The position numbers were made by a program, and so were the translations under genes. This document shows, piece after piece, positions 9,438 through 20,662 of a stretch of DNA of 64,000 nt. The notes under the pieces were generated by a model. It was not told the origin of the DNA. It saw nothing but the letters and a program-made list of their open reading frames with translations, and ran no database searches. The number at the start of each line of letters is the position of its first letter. Position 1 is the stretch's first letter. The DNA comes from Undaria pinnatifida (lineage: Eukaryota; Sar; Phaeophyceae; Laminariales; Alariaceae), in the NCBI GenBank assembly GCA_012845835.1, contig JABAKD010000023.1, forward strand, positions 9,057,840 through 9,121,839, read 5' to 3'.

Positions 9438-10597
9438 TCAGTATCGTTGTAGTGACGTATCACAAATTGCTGCATTATTTCGTGTTGTGGCAGGTATACC
9501 GTAGCGCTGAATGTTGCAATCTCGCGATCGATACAACAAACAGGCGATTACTATCGACACAAAACGAAAACAATGCTCGAAGTGGGCGCGGACAAGTACG
9601 TTCCAGCACTCCAGCACTCCGGGTGGGGGGGCGGGTGGGGGGGCGTTGCGGATGACGTAGAGCTTGAAGTGCGCGACGAATCCGACGTTGTCGCCAGGAG
9701 AGCGGCCAGGGGGGCATCTCCCATCTGATGCCTGAAGCCCGCAAAGACCTGTGCAGACAGGCACGCATCGACACCAGCTCTCGGGCTCGCCAAGTACAAC
9801 TGTAGGCGAGGCAGGGTCCGACCTGGCGTGGGAGGCTGAGGAGTATTCCATGGTATCCACCGACCTCGTCGAAATCGAGTCCATGCGCGACGAACGCCGA
9901 GACGCTGCCTTGGGTACAGATCGCGCGATGACTGTGTTGGCCACCCTACGTCACCCTTCTTCGTTGGTCTGGTCTGGTGTTGTGGTGTCGCGTGACGAGT
10001 TTGCGTGGTGGTGTCCGGGCCCTCGTCCCGTCCCCCCGGGTCCGGAGGGCGTTGGTGCAGTGGGAAATCGAGTTATCTCTGCCTGCGTTCCAACCCCCCC
10101 TTTCCCCGCGCTTGCCTTGGCCGGAGAGTCGAGGCGGCTTCTACGACGGCACGGTGACACTGTCGATGGCTCTACTGAGGCACACAAGTTGATAGACACC
10201 GAACCTTTTCCCGTCCGCCTCGACGCCACCCCCCGGCGAACGAGGTGTCTGATACCCAGCGACGTGACGGCGTTGAACCCTGTCGCGACCCTGCCCCCCG
10301 CACGTTGTGCCAGCAAACACAGGAAAACAAAGCGCAACCCAGTGAACAATATCATGACTTTGACATGCTGGTAGTAGTGCAAAACACTGTAAAACAAAGA
10401 AAGCGTCATTCCACCCGTAGTCGGTGGTTTCTCGGTTGAAGAACCCAGCCAGTGTGAGTGTAATCAAGGCCAAAATAGAGTAAAAAACACCGGCAACTTG
10501 TGTTGTTTTACGTCCACATGATGATTGCATATTAGTTTAGTTACGATGATGGTCCCCTCTTGTGATACTACTGTACTGCTGCTTGTAAGCCCGCTGG
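9438..10597. other. GC-rich segment upstream of LINE endonuclease, unassigned
   Basis: 9590-10340 is more GC-rich than its surroundings and open in several frames on both strands, the longest being 207 codons on plus (9751-10374). It could be the first ORF or 5' region of the LINE that follows, but I recognise no zinc knuckle or RNA-binding motif. Confidence 0.35.
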
Positions 10598-11120
10598 GTG
10601 ATTGGGAAAGACGAAGTATGGAAAGAAAGAAGGAAATACGATGCTCGAAGCAAGAGGAGGAGACGCAGGAGGATTCGGAGGGTGACTTGGAAGCCACGCG
10701 CAGATGTAGGGGCCAGATCCAGAGCGAAGGAACTCATCGTTTGTACGTTAAACGTCCGCACGGTCACTTTCAAACACAAGAACGGCATAGGCCACGGCGA
10801 CGTGGTCCTGACTTTTTGCTAGGATGTAGGCTGTGACGTTGCAGGATTTAACGAGGTGAAGCGTGACGGGCAAAGTGTTTCGACAGCAGTCGGATTTATT
10901 GTGCTTTGCTTGGAGGCAGACGACAGCATGCACGGAAAAAAAAGATAATCACAAGCACGGGTAGCTGTTAGAGAGTAGATCGTGGCAGGTATTGACAACG
11001 ATGATATCGCGGTCGAATGCGTCGGTGTTCGATTGATTAAGGTCCGCCTCCAATCCGAAGGGAAATCTACGTGTGTGCATGCTGTAGGGAACGCTCCCAG
11101 AGTTGATGAGAGTACCAACG
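10598..11120 (+). pseudogene. LINE endonuclease (APE type), N-terminal part
   Basis: Around 10730 the frame reads KELIVCTLNVRTVTF, the first conserved block of the AP-endonuclease-like domain of non-LTR retrotransposons. GIGHGDVVL, a single in-frame TAG (10820-10822), then DVGCDVAGFNEVKRDGQ follow; the E in the second block is the usual catalytic glutamate position. After a shift, IKVRLQSEGKSTCVHAV and DESTN are visible up to 11120, where the copia LTR begins. The same domain resumes at 15482. Inactive. Confidence 0.85.
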
Positions 11121-11440
11121 TGTTGATTGTATGCTTTGATATGATACGGCTATGATAACGGTTGAGTATAGTAGGGGTTTCCAGTGATAGATTGGCTACA
11201 TGGTGGCGAGAAATCGGGATGACGGAATTTGTTCCGGGTTGTTCTTGGCCGTCACTCTCCTTCCCCTCTCCTCCGTGTTCTTCTTTTACCGAGTGAGTCT
11301 TCTTCTCTCCACGTTGCGCCCCGGCATGCAGCCGTGATAATATATGATTTTCATTATGCATTTTCCTACCTGCTGCTGACGCAAAACCCCACGGCCGACT
11401 GTGCCATGGGTAAGCCCTCTACGCTTCGTAGGGATTAACA
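11121..11440 (+). repeat. 5' LTR of copia element
   Basis: About 320 bases, collinear with 15161-15477: gatatgatacg.ctatgat, gggtttccagtgata, the CT-rich tccttgttcttctt block, cacgttgcgccccggcatg and gcgcttcgtagggattaaca occur in both in order. Confidence 0.85.
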
Positions 11441-13519
11441 AACGCGATGATTATCGCGTATCGTACGCGGTACTATTCCTGTTCGAAGCAAAAGGGTGTC
11501 GCGAAAAAAGAGCCCTCCCTATGGAAAAGGGCGAGCTGGGTGTCTGATTTGAACCATGCTTGAGGGCGAGGTCAAAATCTGGGTGGTGTGGACGTGAAAG
11601 CCTTGGCAAAGAGAGCGGGGAGCTCTCAGCGGGCCAAGATGCGGGAGCTGGAAGAGCTGCTCGCAAGAAGGGACCAACTCGAGAAATAAACCGAGGGTGG
11701 TTTCCGTTATGGTCTCGGGGCCATCGACCATATTTCGACAGGATGGGACGAGTTGTACCGATTCGAAGGTCGGATTGAGGAATGAAAACTCATCATGTGC
11801 GAATACTCGCAAATACTCCTCGAGCTCTCTTTACAACAGGAGCAAATTCGAGAGATTTCGCAGCCAACCCAGAAAGAAGATAGGGGAACGGGCTTGGCCA
11901 GGTGTATGTCACAGCTCGTAATCCCACTGCTTGAGACTGGGAGCGAGAGCATTGCACAGCAGCAGCCACAGGAGCAATAGCAGCAGTTCGAGGCGGAGGA
12001 AGACGGGATGTGGTTGAGGCCAACAGATATAATATGGTGGAGTTGGAGACGGGGGAGGAAGAACAAGAGGAGTTGTTGAAGCTGCACCGAAGCAGCAGCA
12101 GCAGCTGCAACTTCCAGCGGCACCACCCCCTGTTTGGGAGTCACAGCTCGTAATCCTACTACTTAAGACTGGGAGCGAGAGCACTGCATAGCAGCAGCCG
12201 CCGCCGCAGCAGCAGCAGCAGCGGTTTGAAGCGGGGGGACAAGGCATGGTGATTGATGTGGGCAACAAGAGGGGGGATTTGGAGACGGGGGAGAAGGGAT
12301 GGCTCGACGGCTTGGTTGTGAAACTAAACCTCGAGCCGAATCTGTCGTGCTCCATGGGAGCGGCGGCTGCTGAGCCCATTGACGTATGGGCGAGGGCTGA
12401 AATCGGGACAAGGTAGCTGGTTGCGATGGAGGACGCTGGGTGTGGTAGGCACGGACACCCAGGCAGGGAACCCTTCCCACCGTTTGCACCAGACAAAGGC
12501 AACAATCAGGTCATATCATGTAGCCATTTTCCCGCCTGTGCGTTGTCGTCATTCTAGATAGAGTAATACACCAGGTAATAATGGAGTTTGCTGTGTGAAA
12601 ATTCTTCATACGACGTATGAACTGTCGAGATATATAACACTGCTAACTCTAGTCTACGGCAGCAGTATTTGACTGATGTCGTAGCGATTGCATGTTATCC
12701 TTTGTGGCTGAGGCGTTATCTTTTCGCATTATTTGCGGCTCGCATTATATGCGGTGAAGACTTCGTTTTTCGCGTTTTATCATAGCAAAGGGCAGAGTAG
12801 CTTGGCCCAAGGGACCGGCAGGGTAAATGATTGTGGCTGTCGCCCAGCCCCTCTTGCCCCGACCACCGGCAACTGTGATTGCTTGTGGTATGATAGCTCT
12901 GCTGATCAACCGGTTACTACTACAGACCATTTCAACTCCCCCCGCCTTTATCATGCGCGTGTGCAGAGTATTCTGGTACGTGCTGTATCTGTATGCCGTA
13001 GTACCAAAAAGAATGAGCAGGGGGAATAGGGTAGATTATAAGGCTCATATATTCCGCAGGTGCTCAAACATTTTATGTACGTAGTATATAAGCATTTTGA
13101 GTCCGAACGAAAATGGCCAATAGGCCTGCGTTTGTTATAGAGTTACCTGATACCGTATTAGACTAGACTATATATAGTCTACGCGTTTTAGTCAAGCTTT
13201 TCAAACATTTTAAAGGATCGTTATTTCTTCATCACCGTAGCTTATCAAGTTGCAGCATGGATTGAAACTCCTGCAGCACTGTGATACTACGTGTCGCTCT
13301 TTCGGGAAGGAACGTGCGGAATAACTTGACCCTCGATAGAACAACATCGTGATGTGTAGCGAGGCGTTTGCGCTATGATTTATCGGTACTCTGAAACAGA
13401 AAGAAACACGCGGTTGAATTCGTGCTACACCGGCATCAAACAGTTGTCGAGTCAACTCTGAAACATACCGACTTTATTTCGGGATTTGCGGCGAATGGCG
13501 ATATATGCGTTTGTTCGGG
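11441..13519. other. Copia interior, 5' part, uncharacterised
   Basis: Includes a helical, charged frame around 11590-11690 (KMRELEELLARRDQLEK) which could be coiled coil. No gag zinc knuckle, protease DSG or integrase motif was found. 12560-13450 has only short frames. Confidence 0.4.
11908..12300. repeat. Tandem duplication, about 233-base offset, with CAG tracts
   Basis: The segment starting tcacagctcgtaatcc at 11909 recurs at 12142, each followed by actgggagcgagagca, a CAG/CCG tract and a gagacggggga block. Lies in the copia interior. Confidence 0.7.
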
Positions 13520-13755
13520 TAGGAGAAACCCGTTCGAGAAAGGTCTCAAACTCGACGAGTTCGATAAGTCTGAGCCCGAGGGCGACTGGCCTTTTTCGTG
13601 AACTCGTGGAATGCTTGATGTGGTTTGAGAACCAGACACGTCCGGACATTGCCAACGTAGTGAGATCGGTGGCTAGGTGCACGGATTCGCCGAGGAAGGT
13701 ACAATGGAAGACTCTGCAGTTAGTTTGTGTTCTCGTTTTCACCGGGATTTTATGA
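13520..13755 (+). pseudogene. Ty1/copia reverse transcriptase-RNase H junction relic
   Basis: One frame reads LFRELVECLMWFENQTRPDI then ANVVRSVARC and VQWKTLQLVCVLVFTG. This is the block in copia polyproteins between RT and RNase H (LMWL..TRPDI..AV..LAR, then W...K.IL.YL.GT). The upstream RT palm with its catalytic aspartates is not found, so this is a remnant. Confidence 0.75.
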
Positions 13756-13948
13756 TGAAAACTTGATTTTGGAGAACGATGAAATATCTCATTCTTTGGT
13801 ACGTTAGGTTCGCTGTTTCTTCTTCTACAGTTTGGTGATGATTTGGAGATTTTTCGTTTCCACTTCAGTATTGGATCGGTGATCATGGACGTTGTGTCGT
13901 ATATTATGAGCTGGAAAAGGACATTTTGGGGCTTGGGGACGGAACGAA

Positions 13949-14192
13949 CGCATGCTACGATAGGGGTAACACTTTTCTGCTTTTTGGTTTGCCCAATGAC
14001 GGAGCTCCTCAACCCAAAATCGTCGGAAACTGTCCATTTTTTGCCAGATTCTCGTTCTATACCTAGGCCATGGGATTTTTCATCCGGTCAGCAGTATTAT
14101 TTTTCTCCAAATCAGTTTTTGAGAGAGATCTTAAGCTCCTAAACTAAGCAACCTTAGGTTAAAAGTGGAGCACCTCTATCGTAGCACGCGTC
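13949..14192 (+). mobile_element. Family A MITE inside the copia element
   Basis: Left CGCATGCTACGATAGGGGT, right CACCTCTATCGTAGCACGCG then TC, with all internal boxes (ccatgggatttttcatccgg, caaatcagtttttgagagag). It lies between the two copia relics at 13532-13604 and 14388-14460, so it is younger than the copia insertion. Confidence 0.85.
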
Positions 14193-14387
14193 AACGGTTT
14201 TAGCAAACTGCCCGGGGTCAGCCCTGCGTAACCAGTCTATGGTTTTCTCAAACCAGCCCAGTCGTGAGACCCAGCTGAGCCAAATCGTTTAGCTTATTTC
14301 CTGCGAGGAGGGGTCACGCCCACCTGCTACCGCTTGTACGGGGTAGGATTTGCTTGACCACGTAGTGGATTCGGGAAGGCTCGCTAA

Positions 14388-14460
14388 TTTCGAAAAGTGT
14401 CTCAAACTCGACGAGTTCGATACGTCTGAATCTGAGGGCGACTAACTTTCTCGCGAGCTA
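14388..14460 (+). pseudogene. Second copy of a copia RT segment
   Basis: tcaaactcgacgagttcgat, then ctgaatctgagggcgact and ttctcgcgagct, match 13532-13604 with scattered changes. The encoded register matches the start of the RT/RNase H block, then decays. A partial internal duplication of the copia element. Confidence 0.6.
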
Positions 14461-15160
14461 AACGGAGTATTGATTTTTCTTGACTTTTGAAAACGGATAA
14501 GAATTTTGCATATATTAGCTGGATTTTGGATTTTTTAGAAATGCGTAGTATTTTGATAGGTAAGTAACTGTTTCTTAGCTTTCGAAATAGATCTAATACT
14601 TATCACGATTGCGTTGTCTAATATATATGGCATTATTTTACTCTAGATTTGAGCATTTGGGATCTGCACGGATTTTTGGTATGCACCCAGCCGGAAGGCA
14701 TTTGTGAACTTCGAAGGTGGAGTTTTCTAGACTGCTGCTGTCCAATCACACTTACTTGCTGGCAGCTCTATTCTATGGAGCAAATAACCGTTTTATAAGG
14801 AAGGCTGAGTGCTGATAATGGGACCGATGTTTGAGTTTTCGGATTTTTGAATTTGGAATCTGGATTTCATCTTTGATTTTCGCCCTATGTTTGGATCTCG
14901 GATTCGAGTTTTGTGTTTTTGGACTTAATATTTTATTACTTGGATCTTAGATTCGCGAAGATTGATGTTGGATACTATCCCTGAATTGTGTCTCTAGAAT
15001 TATGGAGTAGTGTTTTTCAAGGACTATGGTCCTGCAATCTTTCTTTTTTGTCAAAGTAGTACTGGGAGGATATTGATTAGCCGCATTTTTCAATGAATCG
15101 TTTTACCCTGATGATATGATAATATAGCATCATGCCGTATCATTTACGTAGCAGGGAAGC
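14461..15160. other. AT-rich copia interior, 3' part
   Basis: Repetitive ggattttgga and ttcgaattttg-like words, no reading frame. Probably decayed 3' end of the element. Confidence 0.4.
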
Positions 15161-15477
15161 TGTTGATTCTATGCTTGGATATGATACGACTATGATGATG
15201 GATGAGTATAGTATGGGTTTCCAGTGATAAATTCGCTACGTGGTAGCGGGATATCGGGATGACGGAATACATCACAGGCTGTTAGCCGTCACCTCTCCTC
15301 CTCCTCTCCTCCTTGTTCTTCTTCTACAGGGTGAGTCTTCTTCTCTCCACGTTGCGCCCCGGCATGGAGCCGTAGTAATATAAGATATTCATGATGCATT
15401 TGTCTACCTGCTGCTGACCCACTATCCCACGGCTGTTGTGCAATGGGTAGGCCTTCTGCGCTTCGTAGGGATTAACA
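15161..15477 (+). repeat. 3' LTR of copia element
   Basis: About 317 bases matching the 5' LTR throughout; ends cttcgtagggattaaca. A diverged solo LTR lies at 43310-43745. Confidence 0.85.
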
Positions 15478-15481
15478 AATA

Positions 15482-15905
15482 CAACGAGAAACACCGCGCT
15501 TATTGTTTGCACTTAGCGAGGTGGTCATGGGGATCCCCAGCGGGGCGCTTCCTTGTCCTCATGGGCACGAATGCTCTTACTGGCATACAATGGATTGGAG
15601 GTGGGCCAACCGCAAAGTGCTGGGCACATACGGGTGTGATGAATTGATCGATAACGGAGGGCGACTTTCACAACGTGCAACAGACAACAAGCTCGATCTC
15701 CCCAACACATGATGCTCTGCCGGCACTTGCGGAATATCGTACACGTTCTCAAACCCCGAACCGTGGAAAGGCCCAGTATCCATTCGATTACGTCCTGGTA
15801 CTTCAAGATGGCAGACAGACGACTGGTGTGCAGAATCATTGTGCTGACTCCGCCCTGCGAAACTCCTGAGTCGGACCATATTCTCGGCTTAGGAAGTTTT
15901 TGCTT
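15482..15905 (+). pseudogene. LINE endonuclease, C-terminal part
   Basis: Spread over three frames: RFLVLMGTNALTG, then VLGTYGCDELIDNGGRL and DNKLDLPNT, then TPNRGKAQYPFDYVL, then ADRRLVCRIIV and ESDH. These are the late conserved blocks of LINE AP-type endonucleases (the ..DANA.TG, D-YVL and SDH positions), in order. At least three frameshifts separate them. Continues the domain begun at 10598. Confidence 0.85.
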
Positions 15906-15956
15906 CTTCGGTCACTTTCGGGTCACTTTTGACCGAATGGACGGAAGAGAGTCAGC

Positions 15957-16760
15957 GTAGACCGGCGGGCTGTTGACCTACCAAGGTTGATGGCGGGCCC
16001 CGATCTCCTAGCGGACCTCAAGACCGTTGCTGTGGTAGGTGGGGTATATTTGGCGGTTCTGGTTGCGGTGACTTGGAACTACGCGCGCGAATGGCTCCTC
16101 CGTTCATTTGCAGCCGCCATGCCATGGAATGGTGCAATCTACGCCGCACCAAACAGATCAGTCCGACACAAATTCACTGAGGTACGGAGTCGCTCGGGTG
16201 AGTGGTTCAAACCCACTTCTAGTGGCAACAGGAATACCCCCCCTTTGCGTAGCCATGGTATCAATAAAGCGACAACCACCCAACTGTTCTCCTCTTCATC
16301 CGGTGCTACTATCCGTAGCGCTGATGAAATGTCCATATGATCGCGGCGCTAACTGAGACCCTGCTGTGGGAACATGTAGCCTTGTATTAGGTGGAAGAAA
16401 AAGCACCGAGGGGTCGGTGTGCGACCCCGAGGAGACGAAAGTGGAGTTGGATGCGTAATGGTAGGCAAGGGACCACGTGATGAAACAGTTTTGTTCTGCT
16501 CCGAACGATTGTAGTCCACGGCGGGCCTTGAAGGGGATTATTAAGGTGTGTAGAGGTTCTTCGTCGAAGAGTATGTCAGTCAATTCGAAGGGCGTATTCG
16601 AGAAGACGATCAGATTGGCTTCTACAAGCATGTCAAGGGGATCGATGTAGAAGGGAAGAGAACGTTTAACTCGAGGTATATCAAGAAGGAGAAAAATTGA
16701 TAGCTACGAGACAATGTTCTCATCTAGGATCGTTGGGAGATGTAGTTAGATAAACTACAA
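15957..16760 (+). pseudogene. LINE linker between endonuclease and RT
   Basis: Begins VDLPRLMAGPDLLADLK at about 15975. Around 16558-16690, EEYVSQFEGRIRE and then GFYKHVKGIDVEGKRTFNS in successive frames, followed by LRDN, are typical pre-RT sequence of this LINE type. A 117-codon frame (15987-16340) covers part of it but is not a separate gene. Confidence 0.75.
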
Positions 16761-16779
16761 AACATCAATTTGCCGGTCC

Positions 16780-17765
16780 ATGGCCCGACATCATGAGCGA
16801 GCCCAAAGTTTGCCCCCTGTGCAGGCCGCAAGATGAATATTCAGTCTAGGTACGAAGTGGAATAACCGATCCGTGCGATGGCGAGCCGCAAGACGGCCGG
16901 GCCTGATGGCCTCCGGGCCAAATTCCTGACGATCTTCGCTGACGAAGGAGAATCGGGCACGCTCCACGGCTAGGGCAGTAGCACGAGATCTTCGTCGCTG
17001 TGTGGAAGGGAAGTGGCATTTCGCAACAATGGGAACAAGACGCAACGATCAAGGTTCTGCTCAAGAAAGGAGATCGGACGGAGCGTGACAATTATAGCGG
17101 CAACTCCTTCATGGTGCACGCCGGCGAACCACTCCTCAAAGTCATTGTGCGGGTCACTCCCGTGACTACTGCGAGGGCGAAGGTGTTTTGCCGGAGGAAC
17201 ACTGTCGAGTTGACCCCAGCGCTCAACAGTTGACATGACCTTCGGAGTATGACGACAGCAAGAACTGGCGCGGAAAAAAGACACCCTGTACCCATTGCTT
17301 CGTCGACTCCCCCTCGACATATGTATCTGTTTAGAGAATTTTTCTGTGAACTATCCCAGCTCGATTCGGCGTGCCACCGAAAAGTCTCCTTGCTATCCGC
17401 CAATCGCACGACTCCAGGCGAGCAGGCGTGCGGTTAGACGATGGTGAGTGCTCGGATATGTTCGACGCGGAGGTTCGGCAAGGGTATGCGCTTGGGCATC
17501 TGTTATGCCTCATGTTTTTCGTGGCGGTAAAGTGTGTGGCTGACAAACATTTATTTGCTGACGCAGCCATCATGGACAGTATGGTGTAGCTTCGAGGATA
17601 GAAGCAGAAGGGAGATAAGAAGGCCAGACCACAGGGGGGGAAGAGTAGTCGGGCGGGGGAATGAGGAGCAGCCCAAGGAGTTGTGGGGCATGCTGCACGC
17701 TGCCAATGCGTAATTCGTATCGTGATCTCCAGGAGGGTTGCAGAGGATGGATCGCACCCTATCCT
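16780..17765 (+). pseudogene. LINE reverse transcriptase, inactivated
   Basis: KTAGPDGLRAKFL (about 16889), EIFVAVWKGSGISQQWE and IKVLLKKGDRTERDNYSG match RT fingers motifs (A-GPDG, NYR). FGVPPKSLLAIRQSHDSRRA and RLDDGECSDMFD with VRQGYALGHLLC (about 17362-17510) match the palm region before the catalytic loop. The YADD position reads HAAN (17696-17707) within PKELWGMLHAANA. The first catalytic-Asp block before FGVP is not recognisable. Enzyme dead. Confidence 0.85.
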
Positions 17766-18110
17766 ACGCTGACGTGAGCTTAAAAAACGAACACTGCCGG
17801 GAGCCTTATGGCGACGGCGCCGGCTCGAGGAAGATATTCTTCGCAGGTTTGGTGGTATGTGTAGGAGCTTTTTCCGCGGGGCGTCATGGAACTGGTCGGG
17901 GGCAATGACTACTCCGACCGAAAAGAGAAGGAGTGGAGAGAAGCACACTTCCAAGAATATCTAAACGAGGAGTTCGGCGTCCAGTTCGAATGGTAGCACG
18001 GCGGGACGATCGAGATCTTCCTGCGGAAAAGGGCAGGGGGCGGAAAGGCTTAGACCGGCAATGCGACGCGCGATGGTTGTAACCGCGACAACAGGACCGT
18101 TGGAGTCATC
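17766..18110 (+). pseudogene. LINE C-terminal region, internally deleted
   Basis: RKIFFAGLV and, in another frame, GVMELVGGNDYSDRKEKEWR to EEFGVQFEW are C-terminal blocks normally several hundred bases beyond the YADD motif. Here they follow within about 120 bases, so the thumb region is deleted. RRAMVVTATTG at about 18064 may be the end of the ORF. Confidence 0.65.
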
Positions 18111-18144
18111 CCACGCTGAGGGTGCGGTAGAATCTTCCAGGGCT

Positions 18145-18540
18145 GTTTACGAGTGAGGTCAAACCTCACGGGTCGGGTGGGGTCAAGTCGGGTCAGCTGA
18201 CCCGACCCGACCCGCGAATGTTTCGAGACGTCTTTATCCGACCCGATCCGACCCGCGATATTTGGAAACCCTCTGACCTGGCCCGATCTGACCCGCGAGA
18301 TTTTAGAAGCTCTTGACCCGAGCCGACCCGAACCGTGAGATTTGAAAAACTCCTGACCCAACTTGACCCAACCCGCGTGATTTGAAAACCTCTCGACCTG
18401 ACCCGACCCGGCCCGACTCGCCATACTCCGAGTAACTCATAAGGTGCGGGTTTTATGCACGGGTCAGGTTGAATGGACCCGTGACATATCTCACGGGTCA
18501 CAGTCGAAAAGTCACGGGTCAAACGATGTCTGGATATGAC
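18145..18540. repeat. Degenerate GACCC tandem array with spacer units
   Basis: About six units of roughly 60 bases: clustered CCCGACCCG words followed by cgcgagatttgaaaac-like spacers. Same pentamer as 41800-41950. Confidence 0.8.
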
Positions 18541-18543
18541 CCA

Positions 18544-18804
18544 GGCTACGGTAGGGGGGTCCCCTTTTGGGCCTTTTATTTCAGTGGCTAGGAGTCACTC
18601 GCGCGAGTAACCCCTTTGTTCCTATGCAATCTTACGTTTTCTTTATGTTTCACATTGTGACGAAATCAATCCGCAACATGCAAAGGTGATCTAAGCTGCG
18701 CCAAACGAAGTACCTAAACCATCTTCATCCGTAGGATACAGAGCTACTCGTGCGAGTGGCTCAAACACACCAGTGAAAATGGGGGTACCCCCCCTACCGT
18801 AGCC
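18544..18804 (+). mobile_element. Family I element, 261 bp, terminal inverted repeats
   Basis: Ends GGCTACGGTAGGGGGGT and, inverted, ACCCCCCCTACCGTAGCC. Internal palindrome-like GTCACTCGCGCGAGTAAC near 18593 and ctactcgtgcgagtgg near 18753. Non-coding MITE; no clear target duplication. Confidence 0.7.
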
Positions 18805-19560
18805 TTGGTCATATGTACCTTGGTCTGTTGGTTGGTCCATGGTCCCTTGTACTTTTCCCAGGATGTCGTGCTCTCTGGTTTTTTTACTGGCATTGTTTGC
18901 AGTTTTTACGTGTAGTGCGCGCGAAAAAGGAGAAAGACTGCAACCCACACGTCCGCAATTGACCCTGTGTCCGTAGCGAGAGACCCCCGGGTTGACCGAT
19001 GAGTGAGCTAGCTATCTATACAGTCTCCGGCACCGGCAAGCAGCCTAGCTGAGCCGCCTCCGGCAGCCAGCCTACAACTGGGGCGGTGGATCTGTCTGCG
19101 GGGGCTGCGATCCGCGAGGATCCGGGGCTGGTGATTGGTGCTGCGCTGCTAATGCTGCCGCTGCTGCTTCGCCGACGACTGTCCTTGCCATTTTACGTGT
19201 GGCCACTTATCATACTGGTATGATAATTCTTTTCGGTCATTCAGTGTCTACACAAGTCGTAAATGGGTTCTTACACAGCCATGCATGTGTCGTCTTCATT
19301 GTTGCACTCTGCAATGCAGCAAGTGTGTGTGCCCTGCATGGCTTGTTTTAGTGGACTTGAATGGACGACAATATACCTGAAAAATGTCTACGACTCCATC
19401 CGACACGGTATTCGCGTAGTGATACTTTGTGCCTAGTAATACGAGAGAAGTTACCACCTGGTACGAACTTTCTGGACGTGTTATGATAACATATATACGA
19501 TATTGGAGTATCACCCTTGGACGAGAGAGGCTTTCGTGCAGGAAGCGGCAAGTTTTGTAT
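18805..19560. other. No gene recognised
   Basis: Unique-looking sequence with short frames only. Confidence 0.5.
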
Positions 19561-19564
19561 TATT

Positions 19565-19885
19565 TTCGGACCCGCGGGTCCGGCCCGCGGGGCCCCGGCA
19601 CGACAATAAGGGCCCTCCGGAAGGCGGCTGTATGTTTGAAAAAGGCGGATCTGCAGGAAAGATCCGCGGGTTCGACCCGCGGGTCAGCCAGAGACAACCC
19701 GCGCGGGTCATGGTGGCTTGACCCGCGAGTCACCCGTATCTCGCGGGTCATGGCCCGCCGACTCGGCCCGTGAGATACAATAAAACCTCTTGACCCGAAC
19801 CGACCCGACCCGACCCGACCCGACCCGCGATATTTTGAAAACCCCTGACCCGACCCGGGGGTCGGGTCATGACCCGCGAAATCCC
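19565..19885. repeat. GGGTC/GACCC palindrome-rich array
   Basis: Pentamers occur in both orientations, forming many short palindromes such as gacccgcgggtc, then a run of CCGAC (19800-19830) and the cgcgatattttgaaaacccc spacer seen at 18145-18540. Confidence 0.7.
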
Positions 19886-20662
19886 CTGGAAATTTCTGAG
19901 CTCGTAAACATGAGGCAACTCAATATCTCTCCCGAAGCAAGGCTTCGAAGAGCATTCGTTCGTGCAACCCGACCAACATTTCCGTGCGCTAGTCCTAAAA
20001 AAAAAAACACCATTGTACTCATAAGGTCATCATACTAACCGAATAGTTCCACGCTTACGGGAGAGCTCGCAGTCGGCGAGAAGAGAGAAAAAAAAAAAAT
20101 GGGGCCCAAACCTTGCAACCCCTGCCGAAAGATGATGACTCCTTGCCGACAACGCGCCGGGACCGCGTTCTACGATGTAGTAGGGGGGAAGCACGTTTTG
20201 CCTGAAGGCCATTTAAGACTCACGGCTTTCCTACAGGTATACCGAGGAACTTTATGATAGAGATAGTCGTTGAAAAGGAATTTCAGCTCTTCAACACTAT
20301 CCACTACGTAGTAGACCTGTAGGCCATGATCTGGGACCTCTTGTTGGTCAGGTTTTGCCATATTTGATTTTTCTCAAGCTCAGTTGTGTTGAGTGAGGTA
20401 GCTGCAGTTTGACTGATTCTACGATGGCCCCCCCCCAAAAAAAAAACAGCGGTTTTCTTCGACGAGCGTTTTTCATTGTGGCTGTTCGACACGAGGAAGG
20501 ATGATATTTGAAAAATCCAATCTTCTCCACATATCTTCTTGTTTGTAACGAAGACGGTCGAACGATGACGTCGGCGGGGGGCAATGAGGGGCACGGTATT
20601 TGAAAAGATACGGCCGGGAGCTGGCTTCGAAACCGGCCATTTCGTGAAAGAAGTGTTGGGAG
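19886..20662. other. No gene recognised
   Basis: Contains A10-type runs and a ggaccgcgttctacgat word that may be a family A remnant. Confidence 0.4.

Larger units (their letters stand above)
11121..15477 (+). mobile_element. Degraded Ty1/copia LTR retrotransposon inserted in the LINE
   Basis: Two direct LTRs (11121-11440 and 15161-15477) bound a 3.7-kb interior with a copia-type RT/RNase H relic. LTRs begin TGTTGATT and end ATTAACA, short inverted ends typical of LTR elements. The left flank ends CAACG (11116-11120); the same CAACG lies at 15482-15486, four bases beyond the right LTR. LINE endonuclease codons run up to the left flank and continue from the right flank, so the insertion point is independently fixed. 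Gag, protease and integrase are not recognisable. Confidence 0.85.

Noticed and set aside
9551-9799. PGDNVGF heptapeptide on the minus strand, as in elongation factor 1-alpha
   Set aside because: Seven residues only; neighbouring sequence (VAHFKLYVIRN) does not match the factor, so it is probably chance.
15987-16340. Independent 117-codon membrane protein gene
   Set aside because: It starts within VDLPRLMAGPDLLADLK, which continues the LINE ORF between endonuclease and RT.
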